Below, one piece after another: positions 35,823-47,447 of a stretch of 64,000 nt of DNA (the stretch's first letter is position 1; the number at the start of each line of letters is the position of its first letter). The position numbers and the translations under genes are program-made. The DNA comes from Impatiens glandulifera. Lineage: Eukaryota; Streptophyta; Magnoliopsida; Ericales; Balsaminaceae. The stretch is from NCBI RefSeq assembly GCF_907164915.1, contig NC_061868.1, positions 31,276,439 through 31,340,438 on the forward strand. The letters are read 5' to 3'. Below the pieces are notes generated by a model, which searched no databases, had not been told where the DNA came from, and saw only the letters and a list, made by a program, of their open reading frames with translations.

Positions 35823-38100
35823 ACTAGCATGTATACCGTGCATTTGAACGAGTAATAATATAAAAAACCGTGAAAAAAATATTACGGTAAAAATTTTATG
35901 AGCGGGTCAACCCATAATCCGACCCAAATATCTATTTACTCTCACATATATCCAAATTAACCACAGCTCTCGACCCGACAATCCGGACACTTTAAAAATT
36001 AAGCATCATTATATATATATATATATATATTAGTTAGTTAAAAAGTTGAACTTATATTGTTAAAATGTCACGCGTTTATCAAATTTTGGGTTGAATTTAA
36101 AATATAAAGTGTTATTAGCCTAGTTGTTTAAAAGGTTGTATTTGTTTTGTAAGGTTGCAAGTTCGAACCATACCTATAGCATTTTTAATTTTATTTTTAA
36201 CCGTTTTAAGTTTATGGGCGGGTCAACCCACAATCCGACCCAAGTATCAATTTACTCTCACATATATCCAAATTAACCACAGCTCTCGATCCGGCAATCC
36301 TGACACTTTAAAAATTAAGCATCATTATATATATAGATTAGTTAGTTAAAAAAAGTTGAACTTATATTGTTAAAATATCGCGCGTTTATCAAAATTTGGG
36401 TTGAATTTAAAATAAAAAGTGTTATTAGCCTAGTTGGTTAAAAGGTTGTACTTATTTTGTTAGATTGTAACTTCGAACCATACCTATAGCATTTTTAATT
36501 TTATTTTTAACCGTTTTAAGTTTATGGGCGGGTCAACCCACAATCCGACCCAAGTATCTATTTACTCTCACATATATCCAAATTAACCACAGCTCTCGAC
36601 CCGACAATCCAGACACTTTAAAAATTAAGCATCATTATATATATATAGATTTGCACGAGTAATAATATAAAAAATCGTGAAAAAAATATTACGGTAAAAA
36701 TTTTATGGGCGGTTCAACCCACAATCCGACCAAAGTATCAATTTACTTTCACATATATCCAAATTAACCACAACTCTCGACCCGGCAATCCGGACACTTT
36801 AAAAATTAAGCATCATTATATATATATAGATTGGTTAAAAGGTTGTACTTATTTTGTTAGGTTTGCAACTTGCAAGTTCGAACCATACCTATAGCATTTT
36901 TAATTTTATTTTTAACCGTTTTAAGTTTATGGGCGGGTCAACCCACAATCCGACCAAAGTATCCATTTACTCTATATCCAAATTAACCACAGTTCTCGAC
37001 CCGGCAATCCGGACACTTTAAAAATTAAGCATCATTATATACACTCAATAATTCACGATTTGAATTCCCTATGAATTTCATTTAATTTTATTCTCATATT
37101 ATAATATACATTCATTAGTGAAACTAGCATGTATCTCGTGCATTTGCACGAGTAATAATATAAAAAATCGTGAAAAAATATTACGGTAAAAATTTTATGG
37201 GCGGGTCAACCCACAATCCGACTAAAGTATCCATTTACTCTCACATATATCCAAATTAACCACAACTCTCTACCCAGCAATTCGGACACTTTAAAATTTA
37301 AGCATCATTATATATATATATAGATTAATTAGTTAAAAAGTTGAACTTATATTGTTAAAATGTCACGCGTTTATCAAATTTTAGGTTGAATTTAAAATAT
37401 AAAGTGTTATTAGCCTAATTGGTTAAAAAGTTGTACTTATTTTGTTAGGTTGCCCAGCTCTCGATCCGGCAATCCTGACACTTTAAAAATTAAACATCAT
37501 TATATATATATATATAGATTAGTTAGTTAAAAAGTTGAACTTATATTTTTAAAATATCGCGCATTTATCAAATTTTGGGTTGAATTTAAAATATAAAGTT
37601 ATTAGCCTAGTTGGTTAAAAGGTCGTACTTGTTTTGTTAGGTTGCAAGTTCGAACCATACCTATAACATTTTTAATTTTTTTTTAACCGTTTTAAGTTTA
37701 TGGGCGGGTCAACCCACAATCCAGCTCTCGACCCGGCAATCCTGACATTTTAAAAATTAAGCATCATTATATATATATATAGATTAGTTAGTTAAAAAGT
37801 TGAACTTATATTGTTAAAATGTCGCGCGTTTATCAAATTTTGGGTTGAATTTAAAATATAAAGTGTTATTAGCCTAGTTGGTTAAAATGTTGTACTTCTT
37901 TTGTTATGTTGCAAGTTCGAACCATACCTATAGCATTTTTTATTTTACTTTTAACCGTTTTAAGTTTATGGGCGGGTCAACCCACAATCCGACCCAAGTA
38001 TCCATTTACTCTCACATATATCCAAATTAACCACGGTTCTTGACCCGGCAATCTGGACACTTTAAAAATTAAGCATTATTATATATATATATATATATAT
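35823..38100. repeat. Tandem array of ~300-bp units with Pol III A/B-box motifs
   Basis: At least eight full or partial units. Each contains GGGCGGGTCAACCCACAATCCGACC (first 20 bases most constant; near 35903, 36217, 36528, 36708, 36929, 37199, 37705 and 37971), then ATATATCCAAATTAACCAC, GGACACTTTAAAAATTAAG, a TA run and GTTAAAAAGTTGAACTTATA. Most continue into TAGCCTAGTTGGTTAAAAGG and, about 30 nt later, AAGTTCGAACCATACC, which resemble the A and B boxes of a tRNA-type internal promoter (near 36117-36175, 36427-36482, 37604-37660 and 37868-37925; truncated near 36830 and 37408), followed by T-rich tracts. A hairpin CTCGTGCATTTGCACGAG is at about 37136-37153. A fragment of the flanking LTR recurs inside (about 37043-37125). 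Confidence 0.8.
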
Positions 38101-38286
38101 TTACATAATTAGTTTAAAATTTCAACAATCCCCATATTAATGGAATTTAAAAGATTAACCTAGTGAAATATTCAATAGTTGAATTCTAAATAGGATAGGT
38201 AGGTGTAATCTTTTGAACATTCTCTTATGAAAGTATATAACTTTACTAGTTGATTAGTAGACTCAATGTGCTTGAACTATTCTGCC

Positions 38287-38765
38287 TAAGGATGGCAATT
38301 TGAAACTGCCCCACAAAAACCGAACCGAATTGCCCTGTTTGGGACGGTTTTTCCCCGAAACCGAATGGGGATGGGGCAAGGATGGTATTTGTGTACCCCG
38401 CCTCGACACGCCCCGATTTCACTCCGATTTTGTCCCGAACACTATAAACATAATTAAAAAATATTAAATCACCAATATATTTATTTATTCACTATATTTT
38501 GTAAGAGTAGTAATGTTATTTCTTTATAATAATATTAATTTTTAATATATTATAATATATATTATATTAAAAAAATAATTTATATAATTTTATTATATAA
38601 TTTTTATTTATATTTTTTAAAATTATTAACGGTGCCCCACGGGATTCCCCGAAACCGAAAAAAATCGAACGGGGCGGGGATGGTATTAAAAAAATCCCTG
38701 AAATTAAAACGGGGCGGGAATGGTAAATGTATTCTCCTCCCCGAACCGCCCCATTGCCATCCTTA
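38287..38765. mobile_element. Foldback MITE-like element, copy 2 (TAAGGATGG family)
   Basis: A 479-bp copy with a perfect 13-bp terminal inverted repeat, TAAGGATGGCAAT...ATTGCCATCCTTA. GC-rich CCGAA(C/A)GGGG blocks near each end surround an AT-rich core. The flanks are ATTCTGCC (38279-38286) and ATTATGCC (38766-38773), an 8-bp target duplication with one mismatch. The same family as 1918-2382. It is inserted in the interior of the LTR-bounded block 34861-40350. Confidence 0.88.
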
Positions 38766-38773
38766 ATTATGCC

Positions 38774-39628
38774 ATTTGTGTAAACGATTACACACTTAAA
38801 CAAAGAAATTTTCCTGATAAATGTCAAACTCTCATGATTGTGTCCATTTTGACCATATAACACACGTCTTATTTTGTAAGAGGGTCTAGATTTGAGCCAT
38901 GCAATTCCTTTGAAACACCCCCTTCTCTCTCACATATTTGATCTCTTTGCACACAAAGAATCATTAAAAGCGATATACTTATCATTGTCAAAATGTATAT
39001 TGTTTCGTTATAGGATTAATCGTCAATAATAATTTTCCAAGTCAGTACAATTATGTTGTTCCTTTTTGTCATTCTACTGTTGTTTACGACCTTCTATCTT
39101 TTTTTCGGAGAAACTTATTCTTCTCTTTCTTTATCGTAACTCTATGAATAAAAATGATAATTTAGTATCACAATCAAAAGATAAATATACGAGACAATCT
39201 ATATATACATATACAAATAGACTATTCTTAGTTAGCATATTCTTATTAATTATCACGTTTAATTAATTTAAGAATGTATATATATTTATAATTAATTATT
39301 TTACAACTGAAACCATACGTCTTAATTATAAATAATTTTATTAACTAAAATTATTATTTTTTTCCATTTTCTTTTCCAAAATATATAATATTATCTTAGA
39401 ATTATATATATAAAATAAAAGAGTCGATACTGCCCTTTTTAAGTTTAGCGTTATTCAACAAAATCATTGACAACTTTTTTTAAAGGATTTAGAACCGACT
39501 TTATCCTTCAAGAAACATTCATCATATCTTTTGTAACATCATAACTCGTATTCTTGAAATATCAAATACATCAAATTTCGATAAAGCAAGCTACTAAATA
39601 ATTTAGCACAATTGGGCTGTTTTAAGAT
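38774..39628. other. AT-rich interior of the LTR-bounded block
   Basis: No coding or RNA feature was found; the frame at 39066-39266 is low-complexity. No PPT was recognised before the right LTR-like copy. Confidence 0.5.
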
Positions 39629-40350
39629 TGTTAGATATTTTGTCTTGAAATATTTACAAAAAAAAAATATATAATAGAACGATGTTACAAAGAAATTAAA
39701 TAAAATACAATATAAATATATATAAAGAACAAAATCATCTAATTTGATGATTGATTCGAGGCATGTGTTAAACACATTTCCCTTAAAATAGTTCCATCAT
39801 CTTCTTTTGTGCTGGAGTTTATCGCAGATAGCTGTCTCCCATGGTACAATGAATCTAGTAGTGATTCAGCACTATAATCACTACACAACAAACTTGAAAA
39901 GTATCTAAATACTTATCACCGAGTTCAAAAGAGAAATGTAGAGAGAATTATCTCTTAAAATTATAGAGAGAAAGAGAGTGAGATATATGATGTAAGATTA
40001 TGTGTATTATATTAGAGAGTAGGGATATATGTTGTTGAAAAGATAAACTATAATAAAAAAAAAATCATCCATTAATTATTGATCCAACGGGTGGTGTTAA
40101 TAGCCTAAAAGACACGTTGCATAATAAACTGATATCAATCAATTCATTAAGGTTACAATGACAATTAATAACATTAATTTCATTAAATTTGTTAATTAGT
40201 CTTCAAACCATTAACTTTTAATTAAACAAATTAACATTTACATTTGAATCAAATTTCACTCAATAATTCATGTTTCAATTTTGTGTATTTCATTTTATTA
40301 CTCGTATTATAATTTCTATTCATTAGTAGAACTTATATAAAATTCCAACA
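39629..40350. mobile_element. LTR-like repeat, right copy
   Basis: 722 bp opening TGTTAGATATTTTGTCTTG and closing AATTCCAACA, so the ends have TG...CA form with a short inverted repeat (TGTT/AACA). It is the partner of 34861-35822 in the same orientation. Gag sequence resumes at 40351, which defines the outer edge of the insertion. No clear 5-bp target duplication was found (CCAAG versus AGTAC). Confidence 0.75.
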
Positions 40351-41240
40351 AGTACCTAGGGAAGTGTTGCACCATCGTGGCATCTCCGAACAGGTAGGGA
40401 AAGATGTTCGGGATGTAATCATTCATGAAGGCTAAGGTGTCCTTCTTTCTACATTACTTAGGAATATTGGATCATTTTATTCCATGTGGTATAATGACTT
40501 TATTGGTCGCTTCTAGCATATATCTCCACATCTTAGTGGCTCAGGAGGTGCCCCTAGTCGTGGGATCATTCAATCTTGTTGGGATTTGAGTTTGTATTTC
40601 CTTTATTTGAGCCATCTTCTTGAAGGATCGTAGATGTGCCATACCAACTTGGGAATAGTTGGCCTCAAACTTGCATTTCCGTTAGTAGACCCAAAGACTT
40701 TAACTTTTGAATTCTCCCTTCTTCTCTTACTAGTTTTCTTTGCTGCTACTTTCACATTCACTTCTTTAAACTTGACGTCATGTTCGCCATCGTCTGATTC
40801 ATTTTCTTATATTATTGATCTAGACTAGTTGCTTGTCTATCTCAGCTTGGACTTCCTTATCGGAATCGTACCAATCTTTTACTCTAACTTCCTCAACATT
40901 ATTAATAGTCTTCTTGTGTAGGAATAAATGATTGGTGTAGGAAGTACCGAAGGTGTGTGTTTAGAAATGTGGTTAAAAAGATGATAACGGTGATGGTTGA
41001 GAACCTTAAGGGGGTCTCATAGATACAAACTTCTCAATAAAGTTAGTCAGCTTATTGTCGATGGCCTTTAATTAGATCATCCTTAGTAGCCATGAGCTTA
41101 ACATTGTTAGTCGACAACTTTGTAATCTTTCTACTTGATTGTGGATTGTAAGTTTCCTCGCTAGACATGCTCTTAGTCAAACAAACAATGATGGGATTGT
41201 GTAGAGTGCTCGTGATGACGGTTAGTTCTACAACCAAAAG
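40351..41240 (-). pseudogene. Ty3/gypsy gag remnant (5' part)
   Basis: The reverse strand has a gag-like start MSSEETYNPQSSRKI and MATKDDLI (41060-41190) and, near the other end, YIPNIFPYLFGDATMVQHFP (40360-40420), which should continue into the VEELTKLL part at 34830 once the intervening block is ignored. Multiple stops interrupt it. Together with 34490-34830 and 33895-34260 it forms one dead minus-strand gypsy element. Confidence 0.6.
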
Positions 41241-41639
41241 AAAAGTTAGTCAAGGCATAACTCATAAGCATGTATGAATAAATGTTAGTCTAAGGAAGGG
41301 TTTAACATTCCCAAAAGATCTTTTATGAAGTTCTGGTTGGGACTATAATAAATTTTTTCATTCGATAGAGTGCATCACCTTTTAGTTTTATCTCGAGTTA
41401 GCATTTTCTGCATGTTTGTATATTGACAATTTTGTGCTCTATCATTGTATGGTTGACTTTTCTAGTCGTCCCTCTCGTTCAATCGAATTTCAATATTCTC
41501 TATGAAGAGAGTGACAAGAAAACTTCAAATTCTAAGTGTAATGTGTCATGGATATGGGCATATGGTGACTTGCCATTGTATTCTTTTGATAAACAATAAA
41601 GGGAAGGAAAGGTGTTTGCAAATCGATGTATGTGCGTAT

Positions 41640-42270
41640 GTCAACAAAGAATAGAAAAATGTCATGAAGAGTTGTGAATTATAAGTTAGGTGAGACTTAT
41701 TCATTTGTCGAGAAAAGATAAGAAGAAAGAATCAAGAACTATGATTTTGAACAACTATTGTTCGATTGTCGACGAATGTTATGAGGAATTCTACGAAGAC
41801 TCATGAATTATGAGTCGAGTTTTGCTAATGTGTTCATCAACGGAGGGCTATGAGAAATTCCACAAAGAGTCATGAATTATGAGTTAAGTGACACCCGTAC
41901 GTCCTTCAACAAAAGATAGAAAGAATTCCACGAAGAATTGTTGATTCAGATCTGAATGACGTTTTTTTTTTATTAGAACGCTGGGTTCCGCTGCTCCTTT
42001 GGAGTGCGACTAATCCCCGCGGGTTAAGTACATAGCCCGCAAACATACTTAACCAATTAACCAGGCGCAGAACTTGCCGCCTGACGGGCTCGAACCCAGG
42101 ACCTCATGGAGGCCTGGGGGATATGTTAGTAGAATGAAACCCATTTGCTCGTCAATAAAAATAATTTCACCAAGAGTCGTGAATTCTGGGAAAAGCGAAG
42201 CTCGTTTTCTAGTTGAAGAAGAATAACAAGAATGTCACGAAAAGTCGTGGATTCTAGGTTGCACGATGTT
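41640..42270. repeat. Degenerate ~80-bp tandem repeats interrupted by a SINE
   Basis: Diverged direct repeats of a unit containing AATTCCACGAAGAGTCATG, AATTATGAGT and CGTCGTC/CATCAACAAAAGATA-like blocks (for example near 41660, 41775, 41855, 41930, 42165 and 42235). The SINE at 41960-42131 lies inside one unit. Gypsy elements often carry such arrays in untranslated regions. No coding potential. Confidence 0.6.
41960..42131 (-). mobile_element. tRNA-derived SINE, copy 1
   Basis: The reverse strand contains a Pol III B-box-like CTGGGTTCGAGCCCG, followed by CGCCTGGTTAAT, GGTTAAGTATGTTTG and GATTAGTCGCACTCCAAAGG, and ends in an A-rich tail (a T run at 41961-41971 on the plus strand). The copy at 51060-51238 shares these blocks. 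A short direct repeat GAATGA flanks it (41954-41959 and 42132-42137), a possible target duplication. The tRNA-like head upstream of the B box seems incomplete, so an A box could not be identified. Confidence 0.75.
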
Positions 42271-42274
42271 CATT

Positions 42275-42870
42275 GGATACCTCCTCAATTCTTCTGTACG
42301 CTTCTGTGGTGAATGGCTCCGCCGAGAGAGTGCGAGATGGTTCACAAAGTAAACTAAAAGGGTAATACATGTTACCCATATGCAACAGGTGAGACTCCTT
42401 ATTCGTTGGTCTATGGTATGAAGCTCGTTCAACCGATTGAGATTGAACTTCATTCCTTAAGGGTACACTTGGAGAGCCTAGTCATCGAGTAAGACTAGGT
42501 AAAATCGATATATGGACAGCTAGCCCTCATGGTGGATAAGAACCTCAATGCTCTTTATAAGACTCATACTTATGAGAAAATAATGTTGAACGCCTTCAAC
42601 ATAATTTCAAACCGAGGAACCTATGAGAAGGGGACTTACTACTTATGATGACCCGAGAGCTAAGTGATCTAAGAGGAAATTTACGCCCACAATGGGAAGG
42701 CCCTATGTCATCTAGATGATCCTATTAAGCGGTGCAATATGGCTGACCACATTGGTCGGGGATGAGTTCTCTACTCCCTCCAATCTAATGCACCAAAGAG
42801 TATTTTATTTAAGGGATATGAACATAATGAATCTCAGAATCGGTGAACGGCGTATTAAGAAACGCTTATA
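42275..42870 (+). pseudogene. Ty3/gypsy integrase C-terminal remnant (Tat-like)
   Basis: The plus strand reads ATGETPYSLVYGMKLVQPIE and IELHSLRV at about 42380-42470, matching the S/TGxTPFSLVYGxEAVLPxE motif of plant gypsy integrases. Further on are YGQLALMVDKNLNALY (about 42515) and RGNLRPQWEGPYVI (about 42690-42720), the GKFxPxWEGPY motif at the end of pol. Stops interrupt the frame. The tandem repeats and LTR just downstream are in the position expected for the 3' end of the same element. Confidence 0.8.
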
Positions 42871-42924
42871 CAAAATTTGGGTATCATTCTAAAAATGTTT
42901 AAAATCTTTTAAAAATAAAAAAAA

Positions 42925-43215
42925 GAAACGTTTCACCAAAAAACAGAAAAAACTCATATGTCAATACTATGGATACTTTTATTAACATAATAATGGAATA
43001 AACTAATATGTTTCACCAAAAACCAACAAAACTCTCATGTCAATAATAGGAACATTTTTATTAATCTAAAAATGGAATAAAAAAATGTATTTCACCAAAA
43101 ACCGACAAAACCCCTATGTCGATACTATGAGAATTTTTATAGACATAAAAATGGAATAAACATAAATGTTTCACTAAAAACGACAATACCCGTACGTTAA
43201 TATTAAGGACACCTT
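42925..43215. repeat. Four ~75-80-bp tandem repeats between pol and LTR
   Basis: Four diverged units, each with TTTCACCAAAAACCGACAAAA, CATATGTCAATACTATG and TTTTATTAACATAAAAATGG-like blocks (units near 42925, 43005, 43085 and 43165). Tandem repeats in the 3' untranslated region before the LTR are characteristic of the Tat/Ogre/Retand gypsy lineage, which fits the neighbouring integrase. Confidence 0.8.
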
Positions 43216-44222
43216 TACAAATTGGTTGTCATGTCCGAACTGACATATGACCTAATTCTCTAAAAGTGGATATGTAGAAAGCTTAGTCCTTAGACTCGAT
43301 CAAAATCATTATGTTTTCGTTTTAACAATGAGAAAATGACAACGATGCCTCGTTCTACAAAAAAAAAACGAAATGAAAATAATGATACATGAAGTGAGTA
43401 GGCATTAGGACAATATTGTTCGAATTAATGATCGTTTCAAAAGGAACTCGATAATTTCCCGAAACTCGATAAAAAGTGTCATCCGATTGTATACCTTGTC
43501 ATATCTTAAAACCGATTGAAGCACATGGACTAGGAAAAGTATTTTGCTTAAAAAAATGACAAAAAGATAAGAATAAAATAAATAGGCAAAATGAATGTCA
43601 TATTTATTATAAATATTTTGTAGGTTAAAAATGGAGCCAAAAGAGATTGAAAAAAATCAATTTCAAACAAGGGCCTGAATTTGGTTTAGAAAAAATTGGG
43701 AGAATTCAATACAGAGGACTCTATAGTCATCGGATGAGCATTCATGCTTCATTCAATGAACAACAAAAGACCGCGTAGCCCGCTGCAACGGAAGAGGGCA
43801 CTTCCGCACAATAGTAAATCAACAAACGCGCGCCTCAACGTCATTGGCCCAAATGAGAACTGAATGCCCAAGCATCCGTGCTTTGGCAAGAAATGATGCC
43901 ATTTAGGATTCCCTCAACGCTCAAACACGAAAGAAGCAAACGACGTCGTTTTCCCTCTAGTTTGTCTTCTTCCTCGTGACGAACAACCATCATCATCGGC
44001 CAGAACTTTTAAGTTTTCAAAAGTGGTAATTGACCGATACTCAATAAAAATGGCTAATTCAAAAGGTGAAATGATCACCCGAAACATGGTAATTATTTCA
44101 CCTACGAGCATATGATTCATCATCGCCTCCATCAATCAACTAGATTAAGAACAGACAAAAGCCATTAATGTCGTTTTGTTTTACATTCGATTCACTTGGT
44201 CAATCAACTAACCTTGTGAGAC

Positions 44223-44231
44223 TATAAATAG
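44223..44231 (+). promoter_or_regulatory. TATA box of LTR copy C
   Basis: TATAAATAG followed by CCTCCTATATG. The element is kept in all three LTR copies (as CTATTTATAG on the plus strand in A at 15329-15338 and B at 18559-18568), the strongest conserved point in an otherwise diverged region. Confidence 0.7.
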
Positions 44232-45084
44232 CCTCCTATATGAAAACCGAAGGTAATGATCACAATCCTAAGCCCTCAATCAAACAGGTACAAAATTCGC
44301 CAGTAAATTTTCAAGCTTTTCTTGAAAATTTTGAAAGTTTGTATAAGGTTGTAAAGCTCAGATCTAGGCATTCACAAAACTGCTAAAAGAGTTCAGGAGT
44401 ATTCTCCAACTCATAGTAAACTTCCAATCATGTTGTAATTCAATTTATGAATTCAAATTGAAATTTTTACATTTTAGTTCGACCAATTTCATATATTGCT
44501 TCATTGTTCAATTTCTTGACTGAAAAATGATCCTAAGATCATTTATAAGATTTCTATCAAAACAAATCTGAATCAATCGATTTAAATTAAAAATACTGAA
44601 ATTTGATTTTGAAAATTTTCAAAATAAGGTTTCTGTTGTTCATAGTTATAACTAAAGAACAGCAACCCAAAAACATTTTCAACATGTTCCCAAGGATGTT
44701 AAGAGTATATCGAGACCAATTCCAAGTAATTCCAATCATGTTTGATCAAAAACTAAAATTTCATAAAAAATGATTTTTTTTTGTTCTTGAATTGGTTAAA
44801 ATAAACAGTGATTGTTCATGTTTTGGTTTCATTCAACCATATGAAGTATAAGGATGTTATTTCAAGCTCCTTACAATTCATTAACCCTTAAAAATAAAAA
44901 CCACGTTTTTCCTTCAAAACTATTTGATTTGAATGGAACATCATTCCTATCATTCCTATCGAATGATATATATGGATGATGTTATAAATGATCCTTGGGA
45001 CTAGATGAAACTCCCCATGTCTTTGGATTAGAGGATTATGTCCCTAGTCAAAATCATCAAACATGAAGTTTGATGTTCTTGACG

Positions 45085-45620
45085 ACCGACCGAGGGTTCA
45101 ACTTGGGTTCAATTTCCGAACGAGAAAATTGAACATTTCTCTACACCCGACCTAGAAATTCCTAGCCTAGGACCGAGAGCTCCCCACATTCGACCGTGAA
45201 TTCTTAGTCTAGGACCGAGAGCTTCCTACACCTCGACCAAGAGTTCCCCATCCTACCTAGGATTCCTAGCCCAGATCCGAGAGCTTCCCGCACCTCGATT
45301 GAGAGATCTCCGCACCTGACCGATGGATCTTAACCTAGGACCGAGAGCTTCCCGCACCTCGACCGAGAGCTCTTTGCACTCGACCGATGAATCTTAGCCT
45401 AGGACCGAGCTCCCCACACCTCAACCGAGAGCTCTTCGCACCCAACTGAGGGATCTTAGCTGAAGACTAAGAGCATCCCACACCTTAATCGAGAGTTTTT
45501 TGCACCCGACCGAGGGATCTTAGCCCAAAACCGAGATCTCCTCACACCCGACCGAGGGATCTTCGCCTATGAACGAGGGGTTTCAGCTTGAGATCAAGGA
45601 ATCGGTGCCCTCGACCGAGA
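45085..45620. repeat. Tandem array inside LTR copy C
   Basis: Units built from GACCGAGAGCTTCCCGCACC, CTCGACCGAGAGCTCT and GGATCTTAGCCTAGGACCGA, repeated with variation across about 535 bp. The reverse-complement array is at 17400-17760 in copy B; copy A lacks it. In both places the repeats create spurious repetitive open frames. Confidence 0.8.
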
Positions 45621-46421
45621 GGACCGGTCCTAGGGTCCGTTTGTTTTGGATTTTTAATTTCAAATTTTATTTTATAAAATTTAAAGCCCCAAATCATTTT
45701 CTAAAAATATGCAAAAATAGAAAAAAAAACTCCAAAATATTGTTGTGAATATTTTCACAAAACATATTTTGATAAGGTCTGTTTGGGATTTATTTTAAAT
45801 TCTAATGCCCAAAACTGATATTTATCAAGTACATTCCTCATTGACCATCAACATCAATCGCATGTACCATCGTTTAAATATTATTCTACAATTTTAAATG
45901 CAAGAAAAACTTGTGCATGTTTAGGACCTAAAGAATAATTGGTTAAATAAAATGTAATAAAATCAATTTTTCAAAAGCCAAGATTTTTTAAAGAATAGAC
46001 CGTTTTTTAACGGTTACGGAGTATATAGTGTGAATACCTTTTTCGAGTATCACCATACACCGAACTCAAAAAAATCTCTGGTCAAATATACGTATACAAT
46101 TTTTTTTATTAATTTTAGAAATATAAATTATTTGGCGACTCTTTTATCAAATAAATAATCTTTCAAATTAATTATTTTTAATTCATTTAGAACTTAAGAT
46201 TTCTTTTAATGAAATTGTAATTTGATTATTTTAAATTCAAAAGATTATTTACGATTGATCTTACAAATTAATTATTATTATAACTAATTTAAAAGAATGT
46301 CAAAATACATTTTTGTAGAAATCTCTTAAATAATATTTTATTAAAAGATTTTGACATACAAACCGAAGTTGAAATTTCTTAAACCTCGAGCTTTTCCAGA
46401 AAAGAGATTTTCGGGGGTCAC

Positions 46422-46446
46422 AACTTTCTAGAGACTCTTTGAGGGA
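46422..46446 (+). promoter_or_regulatory. Degenerate primer-binding site (tRNA-Arg type)
   Basis: ACTTTCTAGAGACTCTTTGAGG immediately follows the LTR end CACA. A closer match to the same layout is found at 51440-51462 (ACTTTCTTGACGACTCTGCTGGGG in two parts). The consensus TGGCGACTCTGCTGGGG is complementary to the 3' end of plant tRNA-Arg, the primer reported for Ogre-type elements. Several positions are mutated here. Confidence 0.6.
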
Positions 46447-47447
46447 TTAAATTGTTTAACTCAAAAGCATAAAACTTGGCTATTGGAAAATGTTTTTTTA
46501 CGTTTTCAAATTAATAGACACATTTAAGGGTCTATCACCTGGAAGATGCATATGTTTTTATCCTAATAATTGTTTGGACCTATAAAAGATATACAACCCT
46601 AACTACTTTGAGAATTACACAATAGGACTTGAGACATCTACAATTTTTTGTGCAAAGATTGTCGATGAGGAGCGATAACTTGTTACAAACTAAGTGATGT
46701 TGTGAGAGTTTAACCTATAATGCCTAGGATCGACCATTCTCTTTGACAATGAGTCGTCCAATAGGACGTAGGCATTGTGGAGATGAGGAAAAATTACCGA
46801 TTGAGTTGATACTCCCCAGTTTATGGCGATGTTAACCCCCCTCTACTATCGGTGAGTGATACTCTAATCCAAGCGAGTTATTTGACGTACCCAAACAACT
46901 AAACCTCATCGTTAAACCATTACGTGACCATTATATATGTATTATGTGTATGCATCTATAGACATGTGGACATATATGAGTATGACTTCTTTTACAAAAA
47001 TATTTGTGTATATTGTTTTATACGTCCAATCGCTGGTAATGTCTACGCTAAGTGATACCGCTTTAATCCCTTGGATCGACAACTTTCATGAAAATGGATG
47101 GAAACATAGGATTTATGGACTAACCCTATCATGAGGTTCATCAATTTCAAAATAAATAAGAAATTCATGATGCAAATACAAAGGAGATGGAGCCCTACCT
47201 TTAGAACCTTCTTCATGGGATAAATGCAGATGTTCCTTACCATATAAGAATTCAAGACTATCTTAATGGTCAACAAAAAATATATGCTACATCTCAAACC
47301 CTTCGTAAAATCGATGTCATTAAGAAAATTGCTGCAACAAGAGTACAAATATACTAAAATAACGTCCGAATGTATCTTGAGGAAGGCTACCATTGACTTT
47401 CAAAAATAGACCAAAATAGAGGTGAGAATGGAGAAATTCCTCTAACC
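46447..47447 (+). other. Leader region of the Tat-like element
   Basis: Sequence between the primer site and the first open frames. It is translatable only in short fragments on either strand; the 116-codon minus-strand frame at 47043-47393 has no domain and overlaps the direction of the element. No splice or packaging signal was recognised. Confidence 0.4.

Larger units (their letters stand above)
43700..46421 (+). mobile_element. LTR family L copy C (about 2.7 kb, best preserved)
   Basis: Its right end is CGGGGGTCACA, complementary to the TGTAACCTC and TGTAACATCC starts of copies A and B, which lie in inverted orientation. A canonical TATAAATAG sits at 44223-44231, which sets the plus strand as the transcribed one. 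A GA/CT-rich tandem array fills 45085-45620. The left edge is uncertain (somewhere in 43220-43760); no clean TG start was identified. Directly after the right end is a degenerate tRNA-Arg-type primer site, so the LTR can serve as a 5' LTR, yet integrase sequence of the same polarity also lies upstream of it. Confidence 0.75.

Noticed and set aside
47043..47393. 116-codon minus-strand ORF
   Set aside because: Composition is that of random AT-rich translation, it has no domain, and it runs against the plus-strand retroelement context.
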